Below are positions 35,734 to 44,359 of a DNA stretch of 64,000 nucleotides, piece by piece. How positions within the stretch are numbered: position 1 is the first letter of the stretch; every line of letters starts with the position of its first letter. The notes under the pieces were generated by a model. The model did no database searches. It was given only the letters and a program-made list of their open reading frames with translations, and was not told the origin of the DNA. The translations under genes were made by a program, and so were the position numbers. The stretch is taken from positions 8,424 to 72,423 of the forward strand of contig USGU01000012.1 in NCBI GenBank assembly GCA_900554415.1. The letters are read 5' to 3'. This DNA comes from an uncultured Lachnospiraceae bacterium (lineage in GTDB: Bacteria; Bacillota; Clostridia; Lachnospirales; Lachnospiraceae).

Positions 35734-36819
35734 TTATTTTGCCTGAATATAGCCCTTTGCAGTCAGTGTTTCTGCACAGAGTACTGCTCCGCCTGCAGCG
35801 CCGCGGACGGTATTATGGGAAAGACCGATGAATTTATAATCATAAATACTGTCTTCTCTCAGACGTCCAACTGAGATTCCCATTCCATTTTCATAGTCTA
35901 CATCCAGTTTAACCTGTGGACGGTTATCTTCTTCCATATACTGGATAAACTGCTTTGGTGCACTTGGAAGCTCCAGTTCCTGTGGAAGCCCACGGAAGTT
36001 CACTAATTTTTCGATTAATTGTTCTTTTGTAGGTTTTTTTGCAAATTTCACAAATACAGCAGCAGTATGTCCATTTAATACAGGTACACGGATACACTGG
36101 GTTGTAATCTTAGGTCCTTCTGCTTTTACAATCTTATCTCCTTCAATTTTACCCCAGATACGAAGCGGTTCCTGTTCGCTCTTCTCTTCTTCTCCGCCAA
36201 TATAAGGAATGATATTTTCTACCATTTCCGGCCAGTCCTTGAATGTTTTTCCTGCCCCTGAAATTGCCTGATAAGTAGTAGCAACAACTTCAGTAGGTTC
36301 AAATTCCATCCATGCAGACAGTACCGGTGCATAACTCTGAATAGAGCAGTTTGGTTTTACTGCAACAAAGCCTCTCTTTGTTCCAAGACGTTTTCTCTGG
36401 GATTCAATGATTGCAAAATGTTCCGGGTTGATTTCCGGAATTACCATCGGCACATCCGGTGTCCATCTGTGGGCACTGTTGTTGGACACTACCGGAGTTT
36501 CTGTTTTTGCGTATGCTTCTTCGATGGCACGGATTTCATCTTTCGTCATATCCACTGCGCTGAATACAAAATCAACCGTAGCAGCAACTTTTTCTACTTC
36601 ATTTACATTATGTACAATTAACTTTTTCACTGCTTCCGGCATTGGTGTATCCATTTTCCATCTGTCACCAATGGCTTCTTCATATGTCTTTCCTGCAGAA
36701 CGTTCGCTTGCAGCTACTGTGACAACTTCATACCATGGATGGTTCTCAAGAAGTGCGATAAAACGCTGTCCAACCATTCCTGTTGCCCCTAAGATTCCTA
36801 CTCTTAGTTTCTTTTCCAT
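35734..36819 (-). CDS. asd: Aspartate-semialdehyde dehydrogenase
   Basis: Asd reduces aspartyl phosphate to the semialdehyde, leading to lysine, threonine, methionine and diaminopimelate. The 361 residues are of the archaeal/fungal-type branch, longer than the E. coli type only at the C-terminus. Seen are the NADP motif GILGATGMVGQRFI (about 8-21), the catalytic cysteine in VKPNCSIQS and the SNNSAHRW segment. It lies 37 bases after argH with no terminator between. Confidence 0.95.
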   Translation of the reverse strand: MEKKLRVGILGATGMVGQRFIALLENHPWYEVVTVAASERSAGKTYEEAIGDRWKMDTPMPEAVKKLIVHNVNEVEKVAATVDFVFSAVDMTKDEIRAIEEAYAKTETPVVSNNSAHRWTPDVPMVIPEINPEHFAIIESQRKRLGTKRGFVAVKPNCSIQSYAPVLSAWMEFEPTEVVATTYQAISGAGKTFKDWPEMVENIIPYIGGEEEKSEQEPLRIWGKIEGDKIVKAEGPKITTQCIRVPVLNGHTAAVFVKFAKKPTKEQLIEKLVNFRGLPQELELPSAPKQFIQYMEEDNRPQVKLDVDYENGMGISVGRLREDSIYDYKFIGLSHNTVRGAAGGAVLCAETLTAKGYIQAK

Positions 36820-36856
36820 TTCAGGTCCCCCATTCTTTTGTGGTATTATTAAAATC

Positions 36857-38239
36857 TTATTTATTTTCTTCTAAATATTTTTCATAAATTCCGATGACTT
36901 CTTTCATCATATCCGGTCCCGGTGCGCCAATCGTCATACGCTTATTGACACAAGTTTCCATACTGATTGCATCGTAAATATCTTCGCCAAATACCGGTGA
37001 AATTGCCTGATATTCTTCCAGACTCATATCATCCAGTGCAATTCCTTTATCCAGACAGTAAAGTACAAGTCTGCCTACAATTCCGTGTGCATCTCTGAAT
37101 GGTACGTTATGATTTACAAGATAATCGGCTGCGTCTGTCGCATTGGTAAATCCGTGACGGGCGCTTTCCAGCATTTTATCTGTACGGAATTTCATAGTAG
37201 CAAGCATACCTGTAAAGAGTGCCAGACATCCCTTTGCAGTATCAATAGCATCAAATACCAGTTCCTTATCTTCCTGCATATCTTTGTTGTATGCCAGCGG
37301 AATTCCCTTCATCGTCGTAAGCATAGACATAAGCGCTCCATATACACGGCCGGTCTTTCCACGAACCAGTTCTGCTATATCCGGGTTCTTCTTCTGCGGC
37401 ATGATACTGCTTCCGGTACTGTAACTGTCATCAATTTCCACGAACTGATATTCATTGGAATTCCAGATAATGACTTCTTCCGAGAAACGACTTAAATGCA
37501 TCATAATCGTAGAAAGCGCACTTAAAAGTTCAATCAGATAGTCTCGGTCAGATACGGAATCCATACTGTTTAATGTTGGTCCGTCAAAGCCTAATAATTC
37601 CGCTGTATAATTTCTGTCCAGTGGATAGGTTGTTCCCGCAAGAGCCCCGGAGCCAAGCGGACAGGTATTCATACGTTTGTAAATGTCCTGAAGTCTTGAT
37701 AAATCACGTTTGAACATTTCGAAATAAGCTCCCATGTGGTGAGCCAGTGTAATCGGTTGTGCCTTCTGCAGATGGGTAAATCCTGGCATAATGGTTTCCG
37801 TATGCTCTTTCATAATAGAAAGCAGCTCTTTTAACATTCCTTTTACCAGTTCCTGAAGTGCCAGAATTTCGCCTCTGGTATACAGCTTCATATCTAAGGC
37901 TACCTGATCATTACGGCTTCTTCCTGTATGAAGCTTCTTTCCTGCATCACCAATACGGTCAATTAAATTCGCCTCCACAAAGCTGTGAATGTCTTCATAT
38001 TTATCAGTAATTTCCAATGTACCATTCTTCACATCATTTAAAATGCTTTCCAGACCGGAAAGAATGGCTTCTTTTTCTTCTTCATTAATGATTCCCTGTT
38101 TGCAGAGCATTTTTACATGTGCCATGCTTCCCTGGATATCCTGTTCATAAAATCTCTGATCAAAGGAAATGGATGCATTAAAATTATACACCAGTTTATC
38201 TGTTTCCTTTGTGAATCGTCCACCCCATAACTGTGCCAT
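36857..38239 (-). CDS. argH: Argininosuccinate lyase
   Basis: ArgH cleaves argininosuccinate to arginine and fumarate. The product is about 460 residues starting MAQLWGGRFTKETD, with THLQKAQPITLAHH and the fumarase-superfamily signature GSSIMPQKKNP. The ATG at 38239 has GAGGA upstream; the open frame starts seven codons earlier. argG is not adjacent. The leader is about 115 bases long. Confidence 0.96.
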   Translation of the reverse strand: MAQLWGGRFTKETDKLVYNFNASISFDQRFYEQDIQGSMAHVKMLCKQGIINEEEKEAILSGLESILNDVKNGTLEITDKYEDIHSFVEANLIDRIGDAGKKLHTGRSRNDQVALDMKLYTRGEILALQELVKGMLKELLSIMKEHTETIMPGFTHLQKAQPITLAHHMGAYFEMFKRDLSRLQDIYKRMNTCPLGSGALAGTTYPLDRNYTAELLGFDGPTLNSMDSVSDRDYLIELLSALSTIMMHLSRFSEEVIIWNSNEYQFVEIDDSYSTGSSIMPQKKNPDIAELVRGKTGRVYGALMSMLTTMKGIPLAYNKDMQEDKELVFDAIDTAKGCLALFTGMLATMKFRTDKMLESARHGFTNATDAADYLVNHNVPFRDAHGIVGRLVLYCLDKGIALDDMSLEEYQAISPVFGEDIYDAISMETCVNKRMTIGAPGPDMMKEVIGIYEKYLEENK

Positions 38240-38347
38240 CTGATTGTCCTCTTTTCTCATTTATTCTTACGATTCATATATTTTCATATATTTTTACAAT
38301 ATGATACCGGCGACAAAAGCCCCTAATAATGAATATGTGCGTAATAC

Positions 38348-38388
38348 TTCTGTGCTTTAGTGTAGCACAGAAATGTTGACTCTGTAAA
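38348..38388 (-). promoter_or_regulatory. argH promoter with palindrome over the -10
   Basis: Minus strand TTTACA (38383-38388), 18-base spacer, TACACT (38359-38364) with an upstream TGC. A perfect inverted repeat TTCTGTGCT/AGCACAGAA (38348-38371, seven-base centre) covers the -10, as expected of a repressor site. It lacks a T-tract, so it is not a terminator. Confidence 0.5.
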
Positions 38389-38392
38389 GTTT

Positions 38393-39040
38393 TTATAAGT
38401 CAACTTCCTGTTTATTTTGTTTTTGCCTTTCACGCTCCAGTTTCGAATAAACACACCCACAATAATCCTGACGGTACAGACCGTATTCTCTGGAAAGCTC
38501 GGTAGAACGTTTATATCCGTTTTTCTTTTTAAAATCCGAGCACAGATAATGAAGTCCATATTCTTCTGCCAGACGTTCTCCGATTTCATTGAGTTTCTGT
38601 GCATTTTTCAGTGGACTGATGCTTAAAGTCGTTGTAAAATAATCATATTCTCCCGCCTTTGCCAGCTTCGCTGTTTCCCGAAGCCGCAGTTCATAACATT
38701 TAAAACAGCGTTCACCACCCTCTGGCACTTGTTCCAGTCCCTTAGCCATCTCGTAAAATTTTTCACTGTCATAATTTCCCGCAATCAACTTGATTTCGTG
38801 CTTTGCCGGAAGTTTCTGAATCAGCATATCCTGTTCCTGAATCCGTTTTGTAAATTCCTCTTTCGGGAAAATATTCGGATTATAATAAAATACCGTAATT
38901 GAAAAATAATCGGACAGATATTCCAGCACATAACTGCTACAGGGTGCACAGCAGCTATGAAGTAAAAGGGTCGGTACACTGCCTGTTTTCTCTAGCTGCA
39001 TAAGCTTTATGTCCAATTCTTTTTGATAATTTCGAATCAA
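38393..39040 (-). CDS. queH: Epoxyqueuosine reductase QueH
   Basis: QueH (DUF208) makes the last step of queuosine modification of tRNA and is unrelated to the B12-dependent QueG. The product is about 215 residues with the vicinal cysteines HSCCAPCSS near residue 30, CFKCYELRL and CGC near the C-terminus, which bind a 4Fe-4S cluster and metal. I use a TTG start at 39040, supported by AGAGGTGAG upstream; the open frame to 39160 crosses the promoter and is rejected. Confidence 0.88.
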   Translation of the reverse strand: MIRNYQKELDIKLMQLEKTGSVPTLLLHSCCAPCSSYVLEYLSDYFSITVFYYNPNIFPKEEFTKRIQEQDMLIQKLPAKHEIKLIAGNYDSEKFYEMAKGLEQVPEGGERCFKCYELRLRETAKLAKAGEYDYFTTTLSISPLKNAQKLNEIGERLAEEYGLHYLCSDFKKKNGYKRSTELSREYGLYRQDYCGCVYSKLERERQKQNKQEVDL

Positions 39041-39071
39041 AAACTCACCTCTTCTTTTCTTTCTGCATGTA

Positions 39072-39100
39072 ATTATAGTAAATTTTGTCCGAAATAACAA
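39072..39100 (-). promoter_or_regulatory. queH promoter
   Basis: Minus strand TTGTTA (39095-39100), 17-base spacer, TATAAT (39072-39077). It lies 31 bases before the TTG start and confirms it. The rest of the 39041-39181 gap should hold the divergent ABC promoter, which I could not place. Confidence 0.75.
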
Positions 39101-39181
39101 CTGGCTTTCCCGCACTACCACTGCTTTATTTTCATAAGATAATAGCAAATTATGATTCATGTTATCTGTTGGAGGACTCCT

Positions 39182-39949
39182 GTGGATTCTATATTAGAAG
39201 TAAAAAATATTGATTTTTCCTACCACACCAAAGAGGGTGAAACGCTTGCCTTAACCAAAGTTTCCTTCGCAGTAAAAGAGGGCGAATTCATTGCCATTGT
39301 AGGTCCTTCCGGCTGTGGAAAATCAACCCTGCTTCATTTGATTGCCGGTCTGTTAAAACCGGAAGCAGGGATTATCACATATCGTGGCAATATGATTCCC
39401 GGTGGCAGTGCAAACCTTGGATACATGCTGCAAAGAGATGAATTACTGGAATGGCGCAGTATTTATGCAAATATTATACTCGGTCTTGAGATTCAGCATA
39501 AAATGAATTCCGAAAACAAAGCAAGGGTCTGGCATTTTCTTTCTACTTATGGTCTGAAATCTTTTGCATATTCCCGTCCATCTGAACTTTCAGGTGGTAT
39601 GCGGCAGCGTGCCGCACTGATTCGTACTTTAGTTCTGAATCCGGATATTCTGCTTTTGGATGAACCTTTTTCTGCACTGGATTACCAGACACGTCTGACC
39701 GTCAGTGATGATATCGGAAAAATTATCCGTAACGAAAAGAAATCTGCCCTTCTTGTGACCCATGATTTATCGGAAGCTATTAGTCTGGCTGACCGGGTTC
39801 TGATTCTGAGTGAACGTCCTGCCACTGTACAGCAGACCGTTCGGATTACCTTTTCCCAACCGGATTTAACTCCCCTGGAACGCCGGAATGCACCTGAATT
39901 TAAAACCTATTTCAATCTGATTTGGAAGGAGCTGAATCATAGTGAATAG
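39182..39949 (+). CDS. ABC transporter ATP-binding protein (nitrate/sulfonate/taurine family)
   Basis: The product is about 255 residues and is the ATPase of a NitT/TauT-type importer. Motifs are Walker A GPSGCGKSTL (about 40-49), signature LSGGMRQRAA, Walker B ILLLDEPFSALD and the H-loop VTHDLSEA. The start is a GTG at 39182, seven bases after GGAGG; the open frame runs 10 codons further. It overlaps the permease gene by eight bases. The substrate is unknown; relatives move sulfonates, nitrate or thiamine precursors. Confidence 0.9.
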   Translation: MDSILEVKNIDFSYHTKEGETLALTKVSFAVKEGEFIAIVGPSGCGKSTLLHLIAGLLKPEAGIITYRGNMIPGGSANLGYMLQRDELLEWRSIYANIILGLEIQHKMNSENKARVWHFLSTYGLKSFAYSRPSELSGGMRQRAALIRTLVLNPDILLLDEPFSALDYQTRLTVSDDIGKIIRNEKKSALLVTHDLSEAISLADRVLILSERPATVQQTVRITFSQPDLTPLERRNAPEFKTYFNLIWKELNHSE

Positions 39950-40739
39950 CTATTCTGTAAATCAACTGGCTTACCTCCGGAAATGTAAACATCATAAAAT
40001 ATTTGTTCGTGTCTGCCGCTTTCTGCTTCTGATTGGCTTTTTAATCTTTTGGGAATGCTCTGCCAATGCTGGAATCGTAGATTCCTTTATTTTCAGCAGT
40101 CCTTCACGCATTATGCGCTGTTTTTGGCAAATGGTACTAGACAGAAGTATTTTTCTTCATGTGGGAGTCACCCTTTATGAGACACTGGTAAGCTTTCTTT
40201 TGGTTATTTTTTTCAGTATTTTTGTAGCTGTTTTGTTATGGATGTGTACCTCTCTCTCAGAAATACTGGATCCTTACCTTGTTGTACTGAACAGTCTTCC
40301 GAAATCTGCACTAGCTCCTCTTCTTATTGTATGGTTTGGTGCAACTAAAACTACCATCATTATTGCCGGTATGTCCGTGGCAATTTTCGGAAGTATTCTG
40401 ACTCTATATACCTGTTTTAAAAATGTGGATGAAGAAAAATTCACCCTGATCTACACCTTACAGGGCACCAAATTTCATGTACTTACGAAAGTGATTCTGC
40501 CCGGAAATATTCCTGCAATCATCAGTACCATGAAAGTCAATATCGGATTATGTCTTGTTGGAGTTGTGATTGGTGAATTTATCGGCGGACGGGAGGGATT
40601 GGGATACCTGATCATCTATGGCAGTCAGGTTTTCAAACTTGACTGGCTGCTGATGTCCATCTGTATCCTGTGTATCATCGCCATGGGACTTTATGGGATG
40701 ATTGGTGCAATAGAAAAACTTTATTTAAAGAAAAAATAG
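39942..40739 (+). CDS. ABC transporter permease (nitrate/sulfonate/taurine family)
   Basis: A 265-residue inner-membrane permease with about six helices and the conserved cytoplasmic EAA loop (QGTKFHVLTKVILPGNIPAI, about 175-194). The late GEFIGGREGLGYLI is typical of SsuC/TauC-type permeases. It is coupled to the ATPase gene by overlap. No periplasmic or lipoprotein substrate-binding gene follows; the next gene is an M18 peptidase on the other strand. Confidence 0.9.
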   Translation: MNSYSVNQLAYLRKCKHHKIFVRVCRFLLLIGFLIFWECSANAGIVDSFIFSSPSRIMRCFWQMVLDRSIFLHVGVTLYETLVSFLLVIFFSIFVAVLLWMCTSLSEILDPYLVVLNSLPKSALAPLLIVWFGATKTTIIIAGMSVAIFGSILTLYTCFKNVDEEKFTLIYTLQGTKFHVLTKVILPGNIPAIISTMKVNIGLCLVGVVIGEFIGGREGLGYLIIYGSQVFKLDWLLMSICILCIIAMGLYGMIGAIEKLYLKKK

Positions 40740-40752
40740 TACCCGGAACCGT

Positions 40753-40790
40753 AAAAAACCGTTAAAGAGTGATATCTTTGACGGTTTTAT
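40753..40790. terminator. Bidirectional terminator between permease and M18 peptidase
   Basis: CCGTTAAAGA pairs with TCTTTGACGG; AAAA and TTTT flank the stem, so both convergent transcripts can end here. Confidence 0.82.
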
Positions 40791-40811
40791 CTACATAGTT
40801 TGTTTATGAAA

Positions 40812-42233
40812 TTACATATATTTTTCCAGTTCCAAGCCACTTTCCAGAAATGCCCGGTATGCGCGGTAGGTTTCATAGATATCTGCTTTGCTTGCAAGTT
40901 CATATGGTGCATGCATACTCAACAGCACTACCCCGCAGTCTACAACTTCCATTCCATATGCGGCGGCAAACGGTGCAATTGTCCCACCGCCTCCAAAATC
41001 AATTTTCCCGTATTCGCCGGTCTGCCAGTATACTCCGGCATCGTCGAACAGTTTGCGAATCAGTGCCAGATATTCTGCACTGGCATCATTACATCCTTTT
41101 TTACCCATATGCCCGGCGTATTTAATAAGTGCAGGACCACGTCCAAGTCTGGCTGTATTTGCAGGTTCAAATGCTTCGGGATAACTGGAATCATAAGCAA
41201 TTCCAACATCTGCGGAAAGCATTTTTGAGTGTTCCAGTGCAAGACGAAGTGTCATAGCATCCGTATCCTCTGTAAGTGCCGCAATTTTGGAAATCAGATT
41301 CTCCATGTAACGGGAATCCATACCACATCCGCCCGGATTGCCGACTTCTTCTTTATCTACAAATAAAACACCTCCGGTAAACGGATGTTTCTCAGCGTGT
41401 AATATTCCCATAAGTGCAGTATAGCTGCAAACACGGTCATCGTGACCGTAGGAGGCAATCATACTTCGGTCGAATCCCACATCACGGGCCTTCCCGGATG
41501 GAACAATTTCCAATTCCGCACTGGTGAAATCCTTTTCTGAAATATCATATTGTTCTTCCAGTATCCGCAGGATATTTTTTCTTATCTGCCCTTCTTTTCC
41601 GTTGCCATCCGGCAGTAGAATAGAACCGACGATGATATTCAAGTCTTCTCCTTTGATGCCATCCGCCATGGTTTTCTGAGATTGTTCCGAGGACAAATGT
41701 TTCGGAAGATCACTGATATAAAATACCGGATCGTTTTCTTCTTCTCCGATGGAAACAGGGATCCGTTCTCCATTTTTCTTCACCACGATACCATGAAGTG
41801 CCAATGGAATCGTGGCCCACTGGTATTTCTTAATTCCACCGTAGTAATGCGTCTTAAAAAGAGAAACGCCTTCTTTCTCATACAGCGGATTTGCGCGTAC
41901 ATCCAGACGCGGGGAATCCATATGAGCTGCGATCAGATGCATTCCTTCCCTGAGTGGACGTTCCCCGATTACAAACAGGGCAGCCGCTTTATTTCTCCGA
42001 AGAGTATAAACCTTATCACCTTTTTTCAGCTTCTTTCCATCTTTGAAGCAGGCATCCAGATCCATAAATCCCGCTTCACGGGCAAGGGATGCGATTTTTG
42101 CTGCACTTTCTCGTTCCGTTTTACATGTATTTAAAAACAATTTATAATTTTCAGAAAACTCCTGTATCTTTTCCTGGTCTTCTTCCCGTTCCCAGACATA
42201 AGGATACATGGCTTCCAAATTTTTACCAAGCAT
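40812..42233 (-). CDS. M18 family aminopeptidase
   Basis: M18 enzymes are dinuclear zinc aminopeptidases, often preferring acidic N-termini, and form large tetrahedral particles. The product is about 473 residues with metal and catalytic segments HMDSPRLDVR, DKEEVGNPG, GHDDRVCSY and the late SMHAPYEL. The ATG at 42233 has AAGGAGG upstream. It lies 37 bases after the GntR gene and may share its promoter, tying intracellular peptide breakdown to the importer operon. Confidence 0.93.
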   Translation of the reverse strand: MLGKNLEAMYPYVWEREEDQEKIQEFSENYKLFLNTCKTERESAAKIASLAREAGFMDLDACFKDGKKLKKGDKVYTLRRNKAAALFVIGERPLREGMHLIAAHMDSPRLDVRANPLYEKEGVSLFKTHYYGGIKKYQWATIPLALHGIVVKKNGERIPVSIGEEENDPVFYISDLPKHLSSEQSQKTMADGIKGEDLNIIVGSILLPDGNGKEGQIRKNILRILEEQYDISEKDFTSAELEIVPSGKARDVGFDRSMIASYGHDDRVCSYTALMGILHAEKHPFTGGVLFVDKEEVGNPGGCGMDSRYMENLISKIAALTEDTDAMTLRLALEHSKMLSADVGIAYDSSYPEAFEPANTARLGRGPALIKYAGHMGKKGCNDASAEYLALIRKLFDDAGVYWQTGEYGKIDFGGGGTIAPFAAAYGMEVVDCGVVLLSMHAPYELASKADIYETYRAYRAFLESGLELEKYM

Positions 42234-42269
42234 AAAGTTCCTCCTTTTAACAGGCAAAGAACAGTATGT

Positions 42270-43010
42270 TTATATTTTTCCGGGATCTAACTCCATCTCG
42301 ACTTCAAAACAATATTTTCCGGCTTCATAACTCAGAATCATATATTCGATAAGGTTTCCGGTAATATCGTAAGATTTTCTGATAATCTGAAGCACCGGAC
42401 TGTTTTCTGCAATTTCGAGGTTTTGTGCCAGTTCTTTATCCGCACCGGCAGCACGGATTACTTGACGTCCACGTCCTAAACGGATTCCCAGGTTAGACTG
42501 ATAAATCTGATAAACAGTACTGTTTTCTACCTCTTTTTTTGTGAAATTCGAAGCAAATTTTCCCGGCAGATACATATCTGCATTTGCCATCGGAACACCA
42601 TGCAGGCTTATGATACGACGAATAAACAGTGATTTTTCTCCTAATTCCTGGCGGACTTTGGATTCTATCCAGTCCGGCGTATCCCGCAGTTCTAAAATCG
42701 GTACGGTTACCTGGTGCTCCATATCCAGACTCAGCATCATGTTACTGATTCCGGTCAGCTTTTCCAACGGATCCACCAATGTACTTCTGCAGACAAAGGT
42801 TCCTTTCCCCTGAAGGATTTCAACCATGCCTTCTTCTTCTAATATCTGAACTGCCTTACGAATCGTAATCATACTGACTCCAAAACGTTCTGCTAACTGC
42901 GTATGTGTGCCAATACAGCCATTTTCGCCGTATTCTCCGGCCAGTACTTCCTTTCGTAATTCATTTGCAACCTGCATATATAACGGTGTAATTACATTCT
43001 TATCAATCAT
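42270..43010 (-). CDS. GntR family transcriptional regulator (UTRA domain)
   Basis: The 246 residues form an N-terminal winged helix domain (FGVSMITIRKAVQILEEEGMVE near 43-65) and a C-terminal UTRA effector domain (about 95-240). This is the HutC/FarR type. It lies directly after the aminotransferase but has its own promoter. Members of this type usually control the adjacent catabolic or uptake operon in response to a substrate-related small molecule; the effector is unknown. Confidence 0.9.
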   Translation of the reverse strand: MIDKNVITPLYMQVANELRKEVLAGEYGENGCIGTHTQLAERFGVSMITIRKAVQILEEEGMVEILQGKGTFVCRSTLVDPLEKLTGISNMMLSLDMEHQVTVPILELRDTPDWIESKVRQELGEKSLFIRRIISLHGVPMANADMYLPGKFASNFTKKEVENSTVYQIYQSNLGIRLGRGRQVIRAAGADKELAQNLEIAENSPVLQIIRKSYDITGNLIEYMILSYEAGKYCFEVEMELDPGKI

Positions 43011-43043
43011 TTGTTTCTCCTCTCCGGAACATACCTTTCTTTA

Positions 43044-43072
43044 AAGATAACAAACAGTCAAAAAAATGTCAA
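43044..43072 (-). promoter_or_regulatory. gntR promoter
   Basis: Minus strand TTGACA (43067-43072), 17-base spacer, TATCTT (43044-43049). Two CTTTAAAG palindromes (43039-43046 and 43093-43100) flank it. Confidence 0.7.
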
Positions 43073-43108
43073 ATTTTCCCTGTTTTCTATCCCTTTAAAG
43101 GCTTTTTA

Positions 43109-44350
43109 CTACTCCCCTTTTTCCTTTTCGCATTTTTTCAGTATCGTTGCAAGCGTACTTAAAAATCCACGAATCTGTTCCTCGGTAATTACATAAGGTG
43201 GTTTTAAATAAAGAACATGTTCGGACTGCCCCACAATATATCCCTGTTCTTCCAACATTGTAACTGCGCGTGTACAGTTCGCTTTGTCCAGGAACTCCAT
43301 TGCCGCAGCAAGTCCGATACCTCTGCATTCTAAAACAAGCGGACTGTTCTCCAGCTCCTTTAATCCTTGGTTCAGTATCGTTCCTACTTCGCCAATATGC
43401 ACAAGGAGGCCATTTTCTAATTCTTCAAATACCTGGCAGGCTGCTGCGCATGCCAGAGGATCATCACCTGAACCACCGGATACTGCATAGAGTGCTTCTT
43501 TTTCCGGACGTTCTTTCATCAGAATAGCAGCCAGATGGAGACCGTTTCCAAGACCTTTTCCAAGCAGAAGCATATCGGGCTCCAAATCTTCCTGCTGATA
43601 GTAATACATCCATCCAGTGCGTCCCATGCCGCTTTGTACCTCATCTACAATTACCAGCATTTCTTCACTCTTTGCCCACTCCTGTAATTTTGAAAGATAT
43701 CCTTTCGGTGGAATCACAATTCCATTTCCCTGATAAGGCTCCAGAATCACGGCAGCAGCTTCCTGAGCTGAGGAATAACGATAGATTTGCTTTGCCATTT
43801 CCAGACATGCAAATCCACAATTTTCACATTTTTTCCCAACCGGGCAATGTGCACAATTCGGATAAGGCAGAAAGATTGTACCCGGCGCCAATACGCCATG
43901 CCCGGTTTTCCTTTTCGGAAGACCCGACATAGATGCGCTCAGATAAGTGCGTCCATGGATGCTGTTCCAAAAGGATAAAACTTCTGATTTTCCAGTTATT
44001 TTTTTTGCAAGCCGTACTGCCCACTCGGTAGCTTCTGAACCGGAAGATACCAGATGAACCGCTGAAAATGCTCCTTTTGTTGTTGTGTCTAAATAACGGT
44101 ATAATTTTAATCTATTCTCAGGGATTCCACCTTTCGGTGCTGTAATTCCATTGATTGCGGCTGTCATTGCATTCTCAAAGTTCTTGTTTTTCTGCCCAAG
44201 AACAACCCGCATCTCGTTCATATCAACCAGTTTTTTTCCATCCTCTGTCTCATACACACATCCCTCTGCACTTACGCATGAAAAAGTGTTTTTTGCTGTC
44301 AGTGCCGAAAGTAAATCAAAGGTTTCATATGTTTTTTTCTCTTCTTCCAT
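43109..44350 (-). CDS. Class III (omega) aminotransferase
   Basis: A PLP enzyme of the class that transfers amino groups from omega positions (GABA, ornithine, beta-amino acids). The 413 residues have SGSEATEWAVRLAKK, the PLP aspartate motif VDEVQSGMGRTG and the lysine in GKGLGNGLHLAA near 262. A cysteine-rich stretch CAHCPVGKKCENC (about 147-159, plus a following Cys) is like that in GABA-aminotransferase relatives. It is the last gene of the importer operon, nine bases after the creatininase gene. Substrate is inferred only as an omega-amino compound. Confidence 0.9.
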   Translation of the reverse strand: MEEEKKTYETFDLLSALTAKNTFSCVSAEGCVYETEDGKKLVDMNEMRVVLGQKNKNFENAMTAAINGITAPKGGIPENRLKLYRYLDTTTKGAFSAVHLVSSGSEATEWAVRLAKKITGKSEVLSFWNSIHGRTYLSASMSGLPKRKTGHGVLAPGTIFLPYPNCAHCPVGKKCENCGFACLEMAKQIYRYSSAQEAAAVILEPYQGNGIVIPPKGYLSKLQEWAKSEEMLVIVDEVQSGMGRTGWMYYYQQEDLEPDMLLLGKGLGNGLHLAAILMKERPEKEALYAVSGGSGDDPLACAAACQVFEELENGLLVHIGEVGTILNQGLKELENSPLVLECRGIGLAAAMEFLDKANCTRAVTMLEEQGYIVGQSEHVLYLKPPYVITEEQIRGFLSTLATILKKCEKEKGE

Positions 44351-44359
44351 AGTCTCTCC

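Noticed and set aside
38260..38300. Possible ARG box upstream of argH (repeated TATGAA/ATATATG)
   Set aside because: The half-sites are direct rather than inverted and the region is AT-rich, so the match is not better than chance.
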